The position numbers and the translations under genes are program-made. From Streptomyces sp. UW30 (lineage in GTDB: Bacteria > Actinomycetota > Actinomycetes > Streptomycetales > Streptomycetaceae): DNA of 37,418 bases. Below the pieces are notes generated by a model. The model worked only from the letters and a program-made list of their open reading frames with translations. It was not told the origin of the DNA and ran no database searches. The DNA lies in the NCBI RefSeq assembly GCF_008042075.1, contig NZ_RDBN01000037.1, positions 1,478,529-1,515,946 of the forward strand. The letters run 5' to 3'. Position 1 is the first letter of the stretch; each line of letters begins with the position of its first letter. Shown here in pieces: positions 15,490 to 24,622 of this stretch.

Positions 15490-16944
15490 CTACGGCGCCT
15501 CGGCCCTCCCCGTCTCACTCGCGCTCGACACCCGTCCCGTAATCCCCACGACGCTCTCGGCCTCCAGAGGAGCACCGAGCCGGGCCGTGATCACCAGGGT
15601 CCCCTCCTCGATCTGATAGTCGAGGGGGAGCCCCAGGGCGCGCATCGCGGCGACCATCCCGGTGTTGGAGGACTGCGTCACGGCGTACACGCTCTCGCAG
15701 CCCGCCTCGACCGCCATCGCCACCAGCCGGCGCAGCAACTCGCCGCCGATGCCGCGCCGCTGCCACGCGTCCTCGACGAGCAGCGCGACCTCGGTCTCGT
15801 CCCCGTCCCACAGCAGATGGCCGAGGCCGACGATGCGACCCGAGGCCGTCTGCACGGCCAGCGTCCGCCCGAATCGAGGGCTCAACAGGTGCTTCAGATA
15901 GCGGTCCGCGTCACCGACCGGACCGTGGTAGCGCATGCCCAGCGTCCGCGGCGAGCACCGCTCGTGCATCTCCTTCGCGGCCTCTCGGTCACCGTTGTCC
16001 GCCCGGCGCACGGTGATGTCGTTGCCCTGGGGCAGCGTCAGCACGTCCTGGCTGCGCGGCACGCGCGGACCGAGCCGGGCGTCCAGCTCCACCAGGGCCC
16101 GCGCCCGCGCGAACTCGGTCGGCGTGAACGGCAGATACGGCCGCACCACGGTGATCACTCCACCTTCCGGTGCCCGCAGCCGCATCACGGTGTCCTCCAG
16201 AACCCCTTCCACCGGCACCGGCTCGGGTCCCCGACCGCCCACGGCGGGCACCGCGGGCAGTGACCGGATCGTGCACCGGCCCAGCAACTGCCGCAGCGCC
16301 AGCGGCAGTTCCGCCGCGTCCAGGGCGGTACGGGTGGCCAGGCCCAGGACCCGGGTCGGCGCGTCCACCAGGTCATGGGCGTCGGCCCGCTCGATCCAGG
16401 TGCCGGAGCCGCCGGCCACCGAGACCGCGCTGCTGATCTCGGCCGCCGCGAGCCCGCCGGGCGCGCGCAGCAGGAACTCGTCCACCGTGCCGTCGGCCAG
16501 CGGATGCGTCTGCAGGCTCAGAATGTCGACCCGCAGTTCCGCGAGCGCCGCGCACAACGCGGCCAGCGAACCCGGTTCGTCCTTCACCGTCGTCCGCATC
16601 CGCCACAGCGCACCTTCCCCGGACACCGTCGCCGCCGTGTCGCGCGGCTGGTCCGACCGCCCGGCCGGCTCCTCGGAGCGCGGCCGGGCATCGGTATCAC
16701 TGGTCGGCGGTGCGTGACCCTGGCGGCGTGTCCTCCATACGCGGAAGCCGGCCAGGGTGACCAGCAGGGCCGCCGCGGCCAGGAGCAGCGCCGGTCCGTC
16801 AGGCCCGAACCCGTTGAGGTTCGCCGCGGCTTCGGCCACCGCCACCGCCGTCAGGACCGCGGCGAGTTCGACGGCGTTGCGCCGCCAGTGGTGCACGGGA
16901 CGCCCGTGCTTCGCACGCCTCACATCAGATATGTCTCGAGTCAT
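15490..16944 (-). CDS. Membrane-anchored ACT-domain GNAT protein
   Basis: This is a 484-residue protein. Residues ~24-68 contain two hydrophobic helices, followed by a polar linker to about 105. An ACT-like domain follows (LWRMRTTVKDEPGSLAALC, then LRVDILSLQTHPL), and the C-terminal ~150 residues are a GNAT acetyltransferase fold with the acetyl-CoA loop AWQRRGIGGELL and the end strand VYAVTQSSNTGM. The ACT fold would sense a small molecule, perhaps an amino acid, and the GNAT part may modify a protein or metabolite. The stop lies only 3 bases from that of the convergent PLP enzyme. Substrate not known. Confidence 0.8.
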   Translation of the reverse strand: MTRDISDVRRAKHGRPVHHWRRNAVELAAVLTAVAVAEAAANLNGFGPDGPALLLAAAALLVTLAGFRVWRTRRQGHAPPTSDTDARPRSEEPAGRSDQPRDTAATVSGEGALWRMRTTVKDEPGSLAALCAALAELRVDILSLQTHPLADGTVDEFLLRAPGGLAAAEISSAVSVAGGSGTWIERADAHDLVDAPTRVLGLATRTALDAAELPLALRQLLGRCTIRSLPAVPAVGGRGPEPVPVEGVLEDTVMRLRAPEGGVITVVRPYLPFTPTEFARARALVELDARLGPRVPRSQDVLTLPQGNDITVRRADNGDREAAKEMHERCSPRTLGMRYHGPVGDADRYLKHLLSPRFGRTLAVQTASGRIVGLGHLLWDGDETEVALLVEDAWQRRGIGGELLRRLVAMAVEAGCESVYAVTQSSNTGMVAAMRALGLPLDYQIEEGTLVITARLGAPLEAESVVGITGRVSSASETGRAEAP

Positions 16945-17074
16945 GCACCCACTGTGAAGGAACGGTGTTGCGTGATCACGAACGTATTGTGACCGGGCGG
17001 TAAAGAGCCGCTATGTCGTTATTGTGGCTTTTTCAACTGTGTGGGATGGGACGACCAGGACGAGCACACGCCCG
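16945..17074 (-). promoter_or_regulatory. Leader/promoter region of the ACT-GNAT gene
   Basis: These 130 bases are AT-richer than their surroundings. On the minus strand TTGAAA is followed 17 bases later by TAGCGG, a possible -35/-10 pair. This is a weak call. Confidence 0.3.
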
Positions 17075-19735
17075 TCAGGCGGCCACACCCTCCGCCAGCG
17101 CGCTGTGCAGCCGCCGGGCCTGCGCCACGAGTCGCGACGAGCCACGGCGCTCCGCCGTCAGCGCCAGGTGCGGCAGCTCCTCGCGTGCCCCCGTTCGCTC
17201 CGCGCACTCGGCAGCGACGGCCAGGAGATCCGCCAGCCCCCGCGCCGGAGCGACCGCCCCGTCGCCCGCCAGGTCCGCCAGCAGGATCGGCAGGGTGCGC
17301 CGGAGCACTCCCCACACCGTGGCGTTCGCCCCCGTGGCCGCCGCCGTCCGCACCGACTCCACCAGCCGCGACGGCTTCACGGCACCGCACTGCACCAACT
17401 GCCCCAGATCCGCGCCGAGTCGGTCCGTGTCGAGCTGCCCCTGGGCCGCCAGCACCAACAGGGCGTCCACCGCGGCGAGCCGGTCCTCCGGATGCCGTGC
17501 GCCGAGCCCGTACGCCACGCACAGGTGCACGGCCTCGCCCGCCTCGCCGCCCGCCTCGGCCAGCAGCGGAAGTATCGCCGCGCCGCCACGCGAGTCTTCG
17601 ACGGCGACCGCATAGAGATCGCGCAGCATTCTGACCGCCACCAGCTCGCGCTGTTCGGGCAGCAGGGCGAGCCAGTGCGGCTCCATGCCGTCGCTCCAGT
17701 GGTAGCAGTGCCAGCGGTCCCGGAACACGCTCACGGACTGTCCCAACGGGCGCAAGCCGGGCGGGAAGTCACCCTGTAGCTCGGCGATCTCCCCGGATTC
17801 GACGAATATGCGGTTCCCCGAAGTCCGGCGTCGGGACACCGGCGCGGCCCAACCGCCGCTGAGCAGCCACTGCTCCAGACGCCTGCCCTCCGTCGTGCCG
17901 AGCGTCGCCGCACGCGCCGCGGCCGCCTCGGCCGGCCCACGCTCCTCGCGCCGCACCCGCAGCAGCGCCTGCGCGAAGTCGGCCGCCGACACCCGCGCCC
18001 CGAGGCGCCCGTACTCGGCCAGACGTGCCACCAGTTCGTCCGGCTCCAGCAGCCCCGTGCCCCAGGTGGGCGTGGACAGCAGGAACGGCAGGGGCTCGGT
18101 ACGGATCCGGTACGCCACCTCGCAGAGGCGGACCTCGAAGGCCCGGGTGAGCGGGCTGTGAGCGCACTCGCCGCTGACGGTGCCGTGCTGGAGGGCGTGG
18201 TGGAGCGTGGCGGTGCGCACCTTGCCCAGGAGCGTCGCCAACAGGAGCTCAAGTCCGTGCGCCGGGCTGTTCAGGCCGTGGTACCCGGTGAAGTAGTCGT
18301 CCGCGCTCGACCCGTACGGTGGCTCGGGCTGCGCCCACCAGCGCCCTGCGACGACGGGTTCCAGCGCCTCCAGCAGCGCGTCCCGGTCGCCGTACGCATG
18401 ACGCACGAGTCCGTCCAGGGCCCGCTCGAACGCCGCGACGTCACCGCCGGCCACGAGCAACGCGCCGACCTCCTCGGCGAGTTCCGCCGCCGACTCGGGC
18501 GCGGGCGCCACACGCACCGGCTCCGGTGCGGGCGGCAGGACCTCCTCGTAGGCCACCGGCTGCGACGGCACGGGGGAGGCGCCCAGGCTCTCGGCCGCCC
18601 GCTTGCGAAGCGTCGGAATCAACTGGGCCGCGGCCACGGCGAGTTCCTCCCGCACCTCGGCCGCGCCCGGCTTGCCCACATGCCGCTCCACCAGCTTGAG
18701 CGCCCGCTCCTGCACCTCCGCGTCCTCGTGCCCGAAGGCCTGGGCGACGGTGGGCAGCAACTCCCCGGCGGTGGACGGGTCGCGGGCGATGACCTTGCCG
18801 AGCAGGACCAGCTGGGCGCGCACGAGCTTCTTCTCGGTGCGGAACAGGACCGCGCCCGACATCTCGACCAGCTGACGCGCGGCCACCTCACCGTCCAGGG
18901 CCAGCGACGCCAGCACCGACTGCGCGTGCGCGGCCACGACGGACGCGGCGTCGGCGGCCAGCGCGAGCCAGTCCGCGATGTGCTCGCGCTGCTCCTGACG
19001 GGTGAGGTCGAACGCCTGGAGCATCCGCAGGAACACCCGGTGGTCGGCGGCCGGACCGCCTCGCAGCAGCCGGGCCAGGCACGCGTCGACCGTAGCCTTC
19101 CGGTCCAGGACGCCGTCGACGGTCAGCTGGGCGATCGCCTCGTGCCAGCTGTTCGGACCCTCGACGGCGGTCCAGGCCAGACGGCTGCCGATGTCGTCCG
19201 TCTCGAAGAGCGCCGCCACCAGCCGAGCCAGGTGCGGGTCCCTGCGCAGCCGGGCCAGGACGGTGTCGCCGCGCTGCCAGACATGGCCGATGTGCTCCAC
19301 CCAGCCGTGGACATAGGCCTCCGTCGTCGGCACCGGGCAGCCGGAGAGCCGGACCAGGCCCGCCGTCAGCTCGTACGGCACCCGCGCGGAAGGCGGACGC
19401 TCGGCGATCCGGTGTGCCACATCGCCGAGCCAGGCGGGGGCCCGGTCGCCCAGGACGTCGATCAGCACACCCGGCGACGCCGGCCACCAGCGCATGTCGG
19501 CGGCGGCGAGCCAACTCGCCACACCGGCCGCACCGGTCTGGCAGGCGGTCCCCGCCGCATGCAGGGCGGGATAGGCGCGGCGGGCCTCGGAGGTCCACTG
19601 GTCCGCCCTCAGCTCCTTGCGCAGCTGCCTCAACTCGGGGAAGAGCGCCCGCCGTTCGGCGTCCGTCATGCCGTCCAGGAGGCTCACCACCTCGGCCGTC
19701 CGTCCCGCCCGCACCGCATCCATCAGTGAAGTCAT
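17075..19735 (-). CDS. DUF6493-like helical repeat protein
   Basis: This 886-residue protein, rich in Ala, Leu and Arg, is made largely of helical pairs like HEAT repeats (for example VQERALKLVERHVGKPGAA). It begins MTSLMDAVRAGRTAEVVSLL with DAERRALFPELRQLRKELR, which I associate with DUF6493. No catalytic motif is visible. It overlaps the SWIM zinc-finger gene by 4 bases (ATGA), so the two are coupled; the same pair recurs in actinobacteria as I recall. Function unknown. Confidence 0.7.
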   Translation of the reverse strand: MTSLMDAVRAGRTAEVVSLLDGMTDAERRALFPELRQLRKELRADQWTSEARRAYPALHAAGTACQTGAAGVASWLAAADMRWWPASPGVLIDVLGDRAPAWLGDVAHRIAERPPSARVPYELTAGLVRLSGCPVPTTEAYVHGWVEHIGHVWQRGDTVLARLRRDPHLARLVAALFETDDIGSRLAWTAVEGPNSWHEAIAQLTVDGVLDRKATVDACLARLLRGGPAADHRVFLRMLQAFDLTRQEQREHIADWLALAADAASVVAAHAQSVLASLALDGEVAARQLVEMSGAVLFRTEKKLVRAQLVLLGKVIARDPSTAGELLPTVAQAFGHEDAEVQERALKLVERHVGKPGAAEVREELAVAAAQLIPTLRKRAAESLGASPVPSQPVAYEEVLPPAPEPVRVAPAPESAAELAEEVGALLVAGGDVAAFERALDGLVRHAYGDRDALLEALEPVVAGRWWAQPEPPYGSSADDYFTGYHGLNSPAHGLELLLATLLGKVRTATLHHALQHGTVSGECAHSPLTRAFEVRLCEVAYRIRTEPLPFLLSTPTWGTGLLEPDELVARLAEYGRLGARVSAADFAQALLRVRREERGPAEAAAARAATLGTTEGRRLEQWLLSGGWAAPVSRRRTSGNRIFVESGEIAELQGDFPPGLRPLGQSVSVFRDRWHCYHWSDGMEPHWLALLPEQRELVAVRMLRDLYAVAVEDSRGGAAILPLLAEAGGEAGEAVHLCVAYGLGARHPEDRLAAVDALLVLAAQGQLDTDRLGADLGQLVQCGAVKPSRLVESVRTAAATGANATVWGVLRRTLPILLADLAGDGAVAPARGLADLLAVAAECAERTGAREELPHLALTAERRGSSRLVAQARRLHSALAEGVAA

Positions 19736-21141
19736 CGCGCATCCCCCTCGACTCGTGCCAGGTCCCGCTCAGCCGCGGGGACGCCCCGCCGCACCATGCG
19801 TACCGCCAGCGCGTGCTTGCACGGCCCGCGCCCGCCCCGGTACTTCGCCCACCACGGACAGCTGCAGCTGAGCACCCCCGCCTCGTCGCGCACCCGGTGC
19901 ACATGCCCGTCCTCGGCCGTCACCGTCCCCAAGGCGCCGTCCAGCGCGACCGCGCCCGCCGCCACCAGCGCCCGCGCCGAACGCAGGCGAGGGTTGTGGC
20001 GCTCCACCCGCTCGGCGTCGTAGGGCAGCTCCCGGTGGAAGTAGGCCGCCTCCGCCGTGTCGTATCCGACCCGCCCCGACGTGCCGAGGCGGACGAGGGC
20101 CGCCCGGACGCGCTCGGGCGTGAGGCCCGAGGCCGCGGCCAGGTCGGCGACGTCGACGCGGGGTTCCCACGCCAGGAGCACCGCGATCAGCTCCGCGTCC
20201 TCGGCGGCCTCGTCGGTGGCGAGCGCGTCGAGGACGCCGCCCTCACCGGAGAAGCCGCGCGAGGCGTCGGGCGACAGTGTCAGGGTCAGCCGCATGCCGG
20301 GCAGGACCACCTCCCAGGCACTCGCCGTGGCGGGCGCACCGCCGGTGACCGCCGGGCCGTACACGCGCAGGGCCGTGGCATGCCGCAGCACCCGCTGGAG
20401 CGCGACCAGCCGCTCCGGACCCGGCAGGCACACCGCGCCGGGCACCGCGCGCGTGGTCGGCCGCAGTCCGCTCCCCGACGGCACCACCCACCGCGGGCCG
20501 CCCGAGACGCCGCGCGCCCCACCACGCGGCAGCGCCCGCAGGAACCGCACCGCCTCCGCGGCCGGCAGCTCGGCCCGCAGGTCGAAGCCGGCCGCAATCA
20601 CCTGCGCCTCCGCGAAGCCCCGCAGCCAGCGGTCCGGGAGCGGCACCTTCTTCTCCACGACCGGCCCGTCCAGCGTGGTCACCGCCAGCTCCTCGGGGCC
20701 CACCCGCAGATGCAGCGGATCGTCCGAGCCGATCCTGGACAGGGCCTCGCGCAGCGGGTTGTTGACGTCGACGTTCGTCGTGCCGTGCCCCACCTCGCCG
20801 CCGTCCAGACCCGGCTCCAGCACGTCCAGGCGGGCGTACACCCCGCAGCAGCCGGAGAAGGACTCGAAGCGCAGCCGGTCGCCGTTGCCCGTCACCACCG
20901 GGTCGAGCGAGGCCGGCCGCTGCCGCTGGTAGTACCGGGCGGCCGCCACGTCGGCCACCGCGAGCAGCGCGGCCGAGGCCACCTGAGGAGTCGTCAGGAA
21001 GCCTGCGAAGAACTGCGGATGGTCCTTCACCCCCGAGGGTGTCGCACCCCGGGAAGTCTCCAGCCCCAGCAGCTGTCCGCCCGCTGCGGACTCCAGCACG
21101 GAGGGTCGCCGATAAGCCACGGCCTGCAAAGATCGCGTCAT
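19732..21141 (-). CDS. SWIM zinc-finger protein
   Basis: This is a 469-residue protein whose C-terminus carries the SWIM pattern C-x-C-x(n)-C-x-H: VLSCSCPWWAKYRG followed by GPCKHALAVRMVRRG. SWIM fingers bind DNA or proteins. An HTH-like piece (LAAASGLTPERVRAALVRLG) lies about 100 residues before it. I chose the ATG at 21141 (MTRSLQAVAYRRPSVLESAAG) rather than a longer in-frame extension, since the extension is Arg/Pro-rich and lies in the intergenic region. It is first gene of the pair with the DUF6493-like gene. Confidence 0.85.
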   Translation of the reverse strand: MTRSLQAVAYRRPSVLESAAGGQLLGLETSRGATPSGVKDHPQFFAGFLTTPQVASAALLAVADVAAARYYQRQRPASLDPVVTGNGDRLRFESFSGCCGVYARLDVLEPGLDGGEVGHGTTNVDVNNPLREALSRIGSDDPLHLRVGPEELAVTTLDGPVVEKKVPLPDRWLRGFAEAQVIAAGFDLRAELPAAEAVRFLRALPRGGARGVSGGPRWVVPSGSGLRPTTRAVPGAVCLPGPERLVALQRVLRHATALRVYGPAVTGGAPATASAWEVVLPGMRLTLTLSPDASRGFSGEGGVLDALATDEAAEDAELIAVLLAWEPRVDVADLAAASGLTPERVRAALVRLGTSGRVGYDTAEAAYFHRELPYDAERVERHNPRLRSARALVAAGAVALDGALGTVTAEDGHVHRVRDEAGVLSCSCPWWAKYRGGRGPCKHALAVRMVRRGVPAAERDLARVEGDAR

Positions 21142-21294
21142 GGAAAAACCGTAGAGGCGGCCACTGACAATCCGCCCTGACCTGCGAAAACACCCCGGCG
21201 GGTGGCGAGTTGGCGCAGACCCCCGCCGCGATGTGCGAGTGCCGCGCACCAGGGGATGACACAGGTACGCGGCACTGTCACGAGCGTACGGGAT

Positions 21295-22869
21295 CTACTG
21301 GCCGACGCGTCCCGGCTGGAGCACCTGGGTGAACAGCACCGTGCCGTCCTGCTCGCGCAGCCGCACCGTCAGCTCACCGCTGTGGCCGTCGATGTCGACC
21401 TCGCCGAAGAACTGGTAGCCGCCGGCGGGGGAGACGTTCGCGGTGGTCGGCGCCTTCACGAACACCCGCTCCGGACCGAAGGTGTCGTCGAGCGTGCTGG
21501 CCGGGAAGGCACCCGCGTTGAGCGGACCCGACACGAACTCCCAGAACGGCTCGAAGTCGGAGAAGGCCGCCCGCGCCGGCTGGTAGTGCTGGGCGGAGGT
21601 GTGGTGGACGTCGGCCGTCAGCCACACCGTGCCGGTGATCCGCCGGTGCTTGATGAACCGCAGCAGCTCGGCGATCTGGAGTTCACGGCCGAGCGGGTTG
21701 CCCGGGTCGCCCTGGGCGACGGCCTCGATGTTCGGCTTGCCGTCGCCAGTGTCCGGTACGACCAGGCCCAGCGGCATGTCCGAGGCGATCACCTTCCACA
21801 CCGCCCGGGAGCGGGACAGCTCGCCCTTGAGCCACTTGAGCTGCTCCGCGCCGAGGATGCCCTGGGCGTCGGTGGTCTGGTTGTCCGTGGAGTTGGCGTT
21901 GCGGTAGGTGCGCATGTCCAGCACGAACACGTCCAGCAGCGGCCCGTGGTGGACCGTGCGGTACACCCGGCCGTCCGGGCGGCGCAGCGTCGAGATGGGG
22001 AAGTACTCCGAGAACGCCTGGCGGGCCCGCCCGGCCAGGACGTCGACGCTCTTCTCGGTGTAGCGGGTGTCGCCGAGGATCTCGCCGGGGTACCAGTTGT
22101 TGGTCACCTCGTGGTCGTCCCACTGGATGATGGAGGGGACCTGGGCGTTGAACCGCTTGAGGTTGTCGTCGAGCAGGTTGTAGCGGAAGTTGCCGCGGAA
22201 CTCCGCCAGGGTCTCGGCGACCTTGGACTTCTCCTCGGTGGTGATGTTCCGCCAGGTGCTGCCGTCGGGCAGCGCGACGGACGACGTGATCGGCCCGTCG
22301 GCGTAGATGTTGTCGCCGCTGCACAGGAAGAAGTCCGGGTCCAGCGCGCCCATCGCGTTGTAGATGGTGTAGCCGCCGAATTCGGGGTTGATGCCCCAGC
22401 CCTGCCCGGCCAGGTCGCCGGACCAGACGAACCGGATGCCGTCACGCCGCCGTGCGGAGGCGGTACGGAAGGTGCCGGTGACCGGCTCGCCCGTGCGGCG
22501 CGGGTCGTCCGGGTCGGCGAGCAGCACACGGTAGTGGATCTGCTCGCCGGACGGCAGGCCGCGCAGCCGGGTCGTGCCGGTGAAGTCCGTGTCCGCGCCG
22601 AGCAGCGGGCCGCGCCATCTGCGGGGGTTGCGGAACGACTCGGTCGCGGACGTCTCGACGATCATCCTGGCGGGCCGGTCGGAGCGCACCCACACCAGCC
22701 CCGAGTCGCTGGTCACGTCGCCCGCCTGCACGCCCCAGCCCGCCTTGGGACGCCCCGAAAGGGCGAACGCCGGCGCCGAGCCGAGTGCCGTGGGCAGGGT
22801 CAGGGCCGCCGACGCGGCGAGCGAGCCGCGCAGGACGCTGCGGCGACCCGGGAACGGACGGTGTGACAT
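21295..22869 (-). CDS. phoD: Tat-exported alkaline phosphatase D
   Basis: This 524-residue secreted phosphodiesterase/alkaline phosphatase releases phosphate from organic phosphates outside the cell. The N-terminus has a Tat signal (GRRSVLRGS, then a hydrophobic stretch and the cleavage region APAFA). PhoD metal-site motifs are seen: SGDLAGQGWG, SGDNIYADGP, IQWDDHEVTNNW and LTADVHHTSAQHY. The start at 22869 follows GGAGG; longer frames upstream lack a signal peptide in register. A PHO-box-like repeat lies 64-110 bases upstream, consistent with PhoP control. Confidence 0.92.
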   Translation of the reverse strand: MSHRPFPGRRSVLRGSLAASAALTLPTALGSAPAFALSGRPKAGWGVQAGDVTSDSGLVWVRSDRPARMIVETSATESFRNPRRWRGPLLGADTDFTGTTRLRGLPSGEQIHYRVLLADPDDPRRTGEPVTGTFRTASARRRDGIRFVWSGDLAGQGWGINPEFGGYTIYNAMGALDPDFFLCSGDNIYADGPITSSVALPDGSTWRNITTEEKSKVAETLAEFRGNFRYNLLDDNLKRFNAQVPSIIQWDDHEVTNNWYPGEILGDTRYTEKSVDVLAGRARQAFSEYFPISTLRRPDGRVYRTVHHGPLLDVFVLDMRTYRNANSTDNQTTDAQGILGAEQLKWLKGELSRSRAVWKVIASDMPLGLVVPDTGDGKPNIEAVAQGDPGNPLGRELQIAELLRFIKHRRITGTVWLTADVHHTSAQHYQPARAAFSDFEPFWEFVSGPLNAGAFPASTLDDTFGPERVFVKAPTTANVSPAGGYQFFGEVDIDGHSGELTVRLREQDGTVLFTQVLQPGRVGQ

Positions 22870-22932
22870 GGGGGCCTCCAGTGGCGGGATCCGGCCAGTG
22901 TGCAGAGCCACAACTACTGGTGCGCCGCAGCG

Positions 22933-22978
22933 CACACGGAAACCACAAGTGAACAACTGACCGCATACGCAAGGGAAC
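22933..22978 (-). promoter_or_regulatory. Putative PHO box upstream of phoD
   Basis: On the phoD strand, GTTCACTTGTG is followed directly by GTTTCCGTGTG (22933-22954), and a third unit GTTCCCTTGCG lies at 22968-22978. These 11-base direct repeats match the Streptomyces PhoP recognition unit (GTTCACC-like). The position, 64-110 bases before the phoD start, fits an activator site. The call is by eye. Confidence 0.6.
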
Positions 22979-23096
22979 AGACACGTCATGCGGGAGTCAC
23001 GCCGAGGTGTCTCTGCGGTCACCCGCCCGTGGTCGGGGCGGGGTGGCGGCTGCCCGGTTCACCTGCCCATGGCCGGGCGCAGGCGCGCGATCGCGG

Positions 23097-24575
23097 TCAT
23101 CGCCGACCCGTCGCCGCCGCACGGGCCATCAGCCGTACGCCGTCTTGGATCCGCGCGGGCGACAGATGGGCGTATCCGAGCACAAGCCGCACGCCCGGCT
23201 CCTCGACGTCGTCGGCACCCGGGTGCGCGTAAGGCGAGTCCCCGGCACGCGCGTGTGCATAGTCCGTAAGCGGCCGCACCGCCACACCGGCCGCGCCCAC
23301 GCGCGCGAGGAACCGTTCCTGAGGCCCGTACGGCTCCGGCAGCGCGGCGATGACGTGCAGGCCTGCCGCGATCCCGGTCACCCGCGCGCCCGGGAAGTGC
23401 TCCTCCAGCGCGGCGACGAGGGTGTCGCGACGCTCCCGGTACGCGCGCTGGCAGCGCCGCAGCTGACGGTCGTAGTCGCCGCGCTCCACGAACCGGGCGA
23501 ACAGCGCCTGATCCAGGGTGGGATGACCGAGGTCCATGGTCCGCTTGCGCTCGACGACGTCCTCGGCCAGCGCCTCCGGTACGAGCAGCCAGCCGAGCCG
23601 CAGTCCCGGCGCGAGCGACTTGCTGACCGACCCGGCATACGCGACGCGCTCCGGATCGAGCCCCTGGAGCGCGCCCACGGGAGCGCGGTCGTACCGGAAG
23701 TCTCCGTCGTAGTCGTCCTCCAGGACGAACCCGTCGACGGACCGCGCCCAGTCGAGCAGTTCGGCACGGCGATCGGCCGAGTAGGCGATGCCGGTGGGAA
23801 ACTGATGGGCCGGCGTCGTGACGACGCAACGCACGCCCGACTCCCGCAGCGGGCCGATCGAGAGCCCCTCGTCGTCCATGGGCACGGGCACGGTGGTCAC
23901 CCCGGCGGCCGCGTACAGCGAGTCATGCTGCGGACTCCCCGGGTTCTCGACGCCGACCTCGCGCATCCCGCGCGCGTGCAGCACGAAGCCGAGCACCGTC
24001 GTCGCCTGCGACACCCCGGAGACGATCACGATCCGCTCCGGGTCCGCGACCACGCCCCGGCGGCGCGCCAGCAGTTCGGCGAGCGCCGTGCGCAGCCGGG
24101 GCAGCCCGCGCGGGTCGGGATAGCCGAGCTCCTGGTGCGGCAGCTCGGCCAGCACCCCGCGCTGTGCCGCCGCCCACGCGGCGCGCGGGAACAGCGACAC
24201 GTCCGGCGTCCCGGGGACGAAGTCGGCCCGCGCGCCGGTGGAGCGTGGCGCGAGGTCACGCGCGCGTGGCCGGGCGGCCCGTACGGCATCGCCCACCCAG
24301 GTCCCGGCGCCCCGGCCGCTGCGCAGATAGCCCTCCGCCGTCAACTGCTCGTACGCCTCGGTGATCAGCCCGCGCGACACCCCCAGGTCGGCGGCCAGAT
24401 CCCGGCTCGACGGCAGTCGCGTCCCCGGCACCAGCCGCCCCGACCGCACGGCCTCCCGCAGCGCCGCCTGGAGGGCACGTCCACGCGCGCGTGCGGGCGC
24501 CGACGCGGCGGGCACCAACAGCTCCCAGGCGGGGGAGACGGCGCGCGGGTCCGGATTGGTCTGCGATGACGTCAT
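23097..24575 (-). CDS. MocR-type regulator (GntR HTH fused to aminotransferase fold)
   Basis: This 492-residue regulator has an N-terminal GntR winged helix (ALREAVRSGRLVPGTRLPSS, RDLAADLGVSRGLITEAYEQL) and a class I aminotransferase-like domain with the PLP lysine in GSVSKSLAPGLRLGW and the upstream VLEDDYDGDFRY. MocR proteins bind PLP and usually control a neighbouring gene of vitamin B6 or amino-acid metabolism or transport. I start at the ATG 24575 (MTSSQTNPD), close to the divergent promoter. It lies opposite an EamA transporter, its likely target. It ends 227 bases upstream of phoD. Confidence 0.92.
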   Translation of the reverse strand: MTSSQTNPDPRAVSPAWELLVPAASAPARARGRALQAALREAVRSGRLVPGTRLPSSRDLAADLGVSRGLITEAYEQLTAEGYLRSGRGAGTWVGDAVRAARPRARDLAPRSTGARADFVPGTPDVSLFPRAAWAAAQRGVLAELPHQELGYPDPRGLPRLRTALAELLARRRGVVADPERIVIVSGVSQATTVLGFVLHARGMREVGVENPGSPQHDSLYAAAGVTTVPVPMDDEGLSIGPLRESGVRCVVTTPAHQFPTGIAYSADRRAELLDWARSVDGFVLEDDYDGDFRYDRAPVGALQGLDPERVAYAGSVSKSLAPGLRLGWLLVPEALAEDVVERKRTMDLGHPTLDQALFARFVERGDYDRQLRRCQRAYRERRDTLVAALEEHFPGARVTGIAAGLHVIAALPEPYGPQERFLARVGAAGVAVRPLTDYAHARAGDSPYAHPGADDVEEPGVRLVLGYAHLSPARIQDGVRLMARAAATGRR

Positions 24576-24622
24576 GAATGTGGACCTTAATCCGGACCGC
24601 CGCACTTCCTAGCGTCGCTGCC
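24576..24622. promoter_or_regulatory. Divergent MocR/EamA promoter region
   Basis: In only 47 bases, GGACC is repeated at 24582-24586 and 24594-24598 (12-base period), as direct repeats of the kind MocR proteins use. TTAATC (24587-24592) and TAGCGT (24610-24615) are 17 bases apart and could be the -35 and -10 of the transporter gene. The repeat overlaps the -35, which would fit repression. Confidence 0.4.

Noticed and set aside
18158..19729. A 523-codon plus-strand frame across the DUF6493-like gene
   Set aside because: Antisense shadow; Arg/Gly/Gln-rich translation, no ribosome site, and the minus-strand protein shows helical repeats and coupling with the SWIM gene.
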